8,655 nt of DNA from contig JAUWJN010000084.1 in NCBI GenBank assembly GCA_030607655.1, forward strand, positions 1 through 8,655, read 5' to 3'. Below, piece by piece: positions 5,233 to 8,655 of the stretch (the stretch's first letter is position 1; each line of letters begins with the position of its first letter). Made by a program: the position numbers and the translations under genes. The notes below the pieces were generated by a model. It was not told the DNA's origin. It worked only from the letters and a program-made list of their open reading frames with translations, and did not search any database. The stretch comes from a bacterium. GTDB lineage: Bacteria; Armatimonadota; Zipacnadia; Zipacnadales; Zipacnadaceae.

Positions 5233-6534
5233 GTGACCACTTCCGACAATTGGATAACTGGCCCACAGATTATGGAGCACATTAACTACCTGTCTGAGAG
5301 TTTGGGGCGACGATTAGCGGGGAGTGAGGCAGAGCGACAGGCGGCGGCCTATGTGGCTGAGCAGTTTGAGAGTATGGGGCTGGAGAATGTTGCGCTTCAG
5401 TCATTTCCCATTCAGGCTTGGGAACCGCAGTCAGCACATTTGCAGCTTCTGGAGCCGCAGATCCGCGAGATTGACATTATCCCGGTAGCCCACGCACCTG
5501 CTACGACGCCCGAAGGCATTGAAGCTGACATTGTGTACGTGGAGACCGCTTCGGCTGCACATCTGGCTGGTAAGAACTTGGCAGGCAAAATCGGGCTGGT
5601 GCTGGGTATTGACTTAAGCACTCCCGAGTGGTTTACGCAGCTTCAGCAGACGGGCGTGGCGGCCGCACTTTTCATAGACGAGCGGTATCTGTTTGACTGG
5701 CCGATAGCCATGGGCGTACCGGCCAGCTACGCCGAGCTGCTGGAGATACCAATGGCCTCGATTTCGTACATGGACGCCTGGGAAATTGTCAAGTTAGCAG
5801 CACCACGGGCCCGTCTTGTAATCCAGGTCAAAATTGAGGCTGGTAAGTCACAAAACGTGATAGCTGAGCTGCCGGGCCAAGGTGAGGAGGTCATTGTGCT
5901 CACTGCCCACCTGGATAGTGTGGCCCGAGGCCTGGGCGCCGGGGATGACGCCTCCGGGGTGGCTTGTCTGCTGGAAGTAGCTCGCAATCTGGTTAACGCA
6001 CATCGTGACCGCACGTTGCGATTCATAATTACTGGCGCAGAGGAGCAGCTTTCGGAGGGAGCGCGATATTACGTCTGGAACGCCGACGACTTGCCCGCAA
6101 TTCAGTGCAACATCAATCTGGACAGTATTGGCACATGGCTGGGGGAGAATCATGTCTCCTACACCGGGCCACAGTCACTGCTAGAATATCTGGAAAGCAA
6201 ACTAGCGGCAGTAGGGTTCATCGCCCTGGTCAAATCCCTGGTTTCGCCCTATTTCGACAGCTTTCCCTTTGGTGTGGCCGGGATGCCCACTGTAACTTTC
6301 CACCGCGAAAATCCCAGTGGCGGGCGCATCTGCCATCACAGCAGCCTTGACACCCCCGCAGTACTATCACCAGACCAACTGGCCGCTACTGCCCGGGCTG
6401 CGCGGGCGATCACCGCTGACTTGGCGCAGGGACAGATGCCCTTTGACCGCATCATCCCGGAGTCTTACACCCAGGAGCTGCGTGGTTATGCTGAGAAGAT
6501 GTTTAATCTGCCCGGCGGCCAGTTGCCCAACTAG
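5233..6534 (+). CDS. M28-family zinc aminopeptidase with PA-like insert
   Basis: M28 enzymes remove N-terminal residues from peptides with two zinc ions. With the GTG start at 5233 the protein has 433 residues. All expected ligands are visible: His226 in TAHLDS (224-229), the bridging Asp238 in GAGDDASG (235-242), the catalytic and ligand pair Glu270-Glu271 in TGAEEQ, Asp297 in NINLDSIG and His369 in CHHSSLDTP. The opening part (HINYLSESLGRRLAGSEAE) is typical of the family. Residues about 95-195, with GKNLAGKIGLVLG, look like a protease-associated (PA) insert. GTG is preferred because AGGGA lies 7 nt upstream; the frame also extends to TTG at 5197, adding 12 unremarkable residues (445 in total). 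Neither version has a signal peptide, so the protein seems cytoplasmic or exported by another route, unlike many M28 relatives. It sits between the pseudopilin gene and purL on the same strand. Confidence 0.88.
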   Translation: MTTSDNWITGPQIMEHINYLSESLGRRLAGSEAERQAAAYVAEQFESMGLENVALQSFPIQAWEPQSAHLQLLEPQIREIDIIPVAHAPATTPEGIEADIVYVETASAAHLAGKNLAGKIGLVLGIDLSTPEWFTQLQQTGVAAALFIDERYLFDWPIAMGVPASYAELLEIPMASISYMDAWEIVKLAAPRARLVIQVKIEAGKSQNVIAELPGQGEEVIVLTAHLDSVARGLGAGDDASGVACLLEVARNLVNAHRDRTLRFIITGAEEQLSEGARYYVWNADDLPAIQCNINLDSIGTWLGENHVSYTGPQSLLEYLESKLAAVGFIALVKSLVSPYFDSFPFGVAGMPTVTFHRENPSGGRICHHSSLDTPAVLSPDQLAATARAARAITADLAQGQMPFDRIIPESYTQELRGYAEKMFNLPGGQLPN

Positions 6535-6589
6535 GCAGATGACCCGCCTGGGAATGCGGATCGCTGAATGCAGGGCACTAATTGCTGAC

Positions 6590-6594
6590 AGGAG
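6590..6594 (+). promoter_or_regulatory. Ribosome binding site for purL
   Basis: AGGAG with 8 nt to the ATG at 6603-6605. It sits in the 68-nt gap after the peptidase stop codon, where no hairpin or clear promoter was seen. Confidence 0.75.
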
Positions 6595-6602
6595 TGACAA
6601 AT

Positions 6603-8655
6603 ATGCAACTTGACGAACGGCAGATTAAAGTTTCGGAGATGGATGATGAGCAGCTCCAGGCAGAGCTGGATGAGCACGGGGTGGTGCTGACACCGTATGA
6701 AGCGCGGCGGATTGCCGAGCTAATCGGCCACGACCCCACCCTCTGCGAGCTGCACATCTTCAATGTGGAGTGGAGCGAGCACTGCTCATACAAGTCCAGC
6801 AAATCCACGCTCCAGGAGTTTCTGCCCACGGATGCCCCGAATGTCATCCAGGGTCCCCAGGAGGAGGCTGGCAGCGTCTTCTTCGCCGAGCACGAAGGCA
6901 CGCGCTACGGCGTGGTCATCGCTCATGAGAGCCACAATCATCCCAGCCAGGTACTTCCCGTCGAAGGCGCGGCTACTGGCATCGGTGGCATCGTGCGTGA
7001 TGTAGACTGCATGGGGGCAGATGTTATTGCCACCGCTGACCCACTGCGCTTCGGCGACCCCACCGGCGAGAATGCCGAGCGTACCCGATGGATAGTGCGC
7101 GGCGTCGTGGACGGTATCTGGCAATATAGCAACGCGCTGGGTGTGCCCAATCTAGCTGGCGATGTGTACTTCGCGGATAGCTTTGATGACAACTGCCTGG
7201 TAAATGTGGTGGCGCTGGGGATAGTGGCTGAGGACGATATAATTCACTCGGCGGTCCCGCCTGAGGCCCGCCAGGAACCCTACGATATGATCCTGGTGGG
7301 CAAGCCCACCGATGACAGCGGCTTTGGAGGCTCGGCATTTGCCTCCAAGATACTCGATGAGGAGGAGCAGGAGGAGGACCGGGGCGCGGTTCAGGTTCCC
7401 GACCCGTTCCTCAAGAACGTACTATGTATGCGCAAGGCCAACAAGGCGGTCAAGGAACGGGCCAAGGAACTGGGCATCATTGTTGGTTTCAAGGACCTGG
7501 GCGGGGGCGGCCTCGCCTGCGCCACCTCGGAGATCACTGCGAGCGGCGACATGGGGGTGGAGATTGACCTGGAAAAGGTCCACGTGGGTCTGGAGAACCT
7601 GCTGTCCGAGACTATCTGCTGCGCGGAGACTCAGGAGCGCTACGTGTGGGCAGTGCCGACGCACTTCTCGGAGGAAGTCCTGCGTATCTACAATGAAGAC
7701 TGGGACCTCCCCAACATCTATGAGGGGGCTAGGGCCTGCGTGATTGGCCGCTTTACTACTGATGGCATATATCGGCTATACAAAGATGGCAAAATTGTCT
7801 GCGAGGCACCCGCGAAGGCCATTACCTCAGGCATCTCCTATGACCGCGAGTCCCAGCCCCGCGAGTACACGGGCACCGAGCCGGAGTTTGATATGCCGGA
7901 GGATATGAACGAGGCCTTCCTAAAAGTGCTGGGCCACATGAACATCTGCTCGCGGGCCTACATCTACCGCAACTATGATACCGAGGTCCAGGGCAATGCC
8001 GTCATCCGTCCGGGGGAGGCCGGCGCGGGCGTGTGCGCGCCGTTAGAAGGCTGCGCGGGTGGCGTAGCGCTGGCCGTGGACGGCAATCCCTTCTATGGGC
8101 TAATTGACCCGGACTGGGGCGGGGCGCCGGCGGTGGCCGAGGCAATGCGCAACGTGGCCGCCGTGGGAGCCAGGCCGGAGGCGCTCACCGACTGCCTCCA
8201 CTTCGGCAACCCGGAAAACCCCCAGGCCTTCTGGGAGTTTCGCGAGGGCACCCGGGGCCTGGCCGATGCCGCTAAGAATATTCACTTGAAGGATTACCCG
8301 GGCAGCCCCACTCCGATCATCTCCGGCAATGTTAGTCTCTACAATGAGTCAGCTAGCGGCCGGGCGGTGGCCCCCTCGCCGATTATTGCCTGCGGCGGCA
8401 TCCTGGAGGACTACTCCAAGGCAGTCACTATGCAGCTCAAGCAGGCTGGCAACAACCTGTACCTGGTCGGGCCGCGCAAAGATGAGCTGGGCGGCGCGGC
8501 ATACTATCAGGCACTGGAGTTAGGATTGGGCCGCAACGTCCCGCAGATTGACTGGGAGCAGGAGCAGGCGATGATCTGGGCGGGCAGTGACGCAATTGAG
8601 GCGGGACATATTCCGGCCTGCCAGGACATCTCGGATGGGGGAGTGGCGGTGGCTC
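6603..8655 (+). CDS. purL: Phosphoribosylformylglycinamidine synthase large subunit PurL (3' end outside window)
   Basis: PurL makes FGAM from FGAR, ATP and ammonia in purine synthesis; the ammonia normally comes from the glutaminase PurQ, with PurS bridging the two. The frame runs without a stop from ATG 6603 to the window edge, giving 684 complete codons. Motifs, in order: WSEHCSYK (57-64) with the catalytic-region histidine, HESHNHPS (108-115), the first-half AIR-synthase segment VEGAATGIGGIVRD (120-133), DLGGGGLACATSE (298-310), then in the second half SGNVSLYNE (574-582) and QDISDGGVAVA (674-684). There is no N-terminal PurS-like domain, so this is the separate-subunit type rather than the fused type of E. 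coli. The DISDGG segment lies near residue 675, later than I expect for a PurL of about 740 residues, so the complete protein may be longer than usual. An acidic insert (EEEQEED, 253-259) contributes to the length. No purS or purQ is visible here. Confidence 0.96.
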   Translation, partial: MQLDERQIKVSEMDDEQLQAELDEHGVVLTPYEARRIAELIGHDPTLCELHIFNVEWSEHCSYKSSKSTLQEFLPTDAPNVIQGPQEEAGSVFFAEHEGTRYGVVIAHESHNHPSQVLPVEGAATGIGGIVRDVDCMGADVIATADPLRFGDPTGENAERTRWIVRGVVDGIWQYSNALGVPNLAGDVYFADSFDDNCLVNVVALGIVAEDDIIHSAVPPEARQEPYDMILVGKPTDDSGFGGSAFASKILDEEEQEEDRGAVQVPDPFLKNVLCMRKANKAVKERAKELGIIVGFKDLGGGGLACATSEITASGDMGVEIDLEKVHVGLENLLSETICCAETQERYVWAVPTHFSEEVLRIYNEDWDLPNIYEGARACVIGRFTTDGIYRLYKDGKIVCEAPAKAITSGISYDRESQPREYTGTEPEFDMPEDMNEAFLKVLGHMNICSRAYIYRNYDTEVQGNAVIRPGEAGAGVCAPLEGCAGGVALAVDGNPFYGLIDPDWGGAPAVAEAMRNVAAVGARPEALTDCLHFGNPENPQAFWEFREGTRGLADAAKNIHLKDYPGSPTPIISGNVSLYNESASGRAVAPSPIIACGGILEDYSKAVTMQLKQAGNNLYLVGPRKDELGGAAYYQALELGLGRNVPQIDWEQEQAMIWAGSDAIEAGHIPACQDISDGGVAVA

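Noticed and set aside
6786..7124. Minus-strand frame of 112 codons inside purL
   Set aside because: Antisense to highly conserved PurL motifs and without a start signal.
7312..7743. Arg-rich plus-strand frame of 143 codons inside purL
   Set aside because: It is an alternative frame of purL with a composition expected from shifted GC-rich codons; purL is uninterrupted here.

Overview
The window is ordinary bacterial chromosome. The best phylum guess is Armatimonadota or a related lineage. The guess rests mainly on the pseudopilin gene, whose N-terminus (FTLIELLVVIALIAIL followed by ILFPV and a positively charged stretch) and C-terminal H-X9-DG motif resemble the large secreted pseudopilin-like families of that phylum. 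Planctomycete and Lentisphaerota versions usually read differently after the membrane helix. This is inference, not proof. No mobile element, CRISPR array, tRNA, rRNA or phage gene was seen.

Layout. Positions 1-137 hold the last 44 codons of a plus-strand gene, probably a protein ending in a sugar-binding beta-sandwich. It converges on a minus-strand pair across a small stem-loop (144-168) that may terminate transcription both ways. The minus-strand pair is a phenylacetate-CoA ligase-like adenylating enzyme (1177-2493) followed by a secreted calcineurin-like metallophosphoesterase (200-1099). A 235-bp divergent intergenic region (2494-2728) carries a plausible promoter for the rightward genes, a perfect 7-bp-arm hairpin and several copies of a GAACTG word.

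The rightward block starts with prfB (peptide chain release factor 2). Its reading frame is interrupted after 23 codons by the classic CTT TGA C programmed +1 frameshift site, so the gene runs 2729-3842 although its longest uninterrupted frame only shows 2892-3842. It overlaps by one base (TAATG) a secreted protein made only of a 5'-nucleotidase C-terminal-like domain, without the catalytic phosphoesterase domain. Next come a pseudopilin-like protein, an M28-family zinc aminopeptidase with all metal ligands in place, and purL (FGAM synthase large subunit), which is open from 6603 to the window edge. Spacing is tight and all five genes read the same way, so they could be co-transcribed, but their functions (translation termination, envelope, peptide hydrolysis, purine synthesis) do not form one pathway.

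I found no convincing undescribed multi-gene system. The points most worth a second look are the orphan, degenerate 5'-nucleotidase C-terminal domain coupled to prfB, the wide spacing in the prfB frameshift signal, the prfB leader hairpin, a hairpin that would occlude the Shine-Dalgarno sequence ahead of the peptidase, and the altered nucleotide-binding loop of the CoA ligase.
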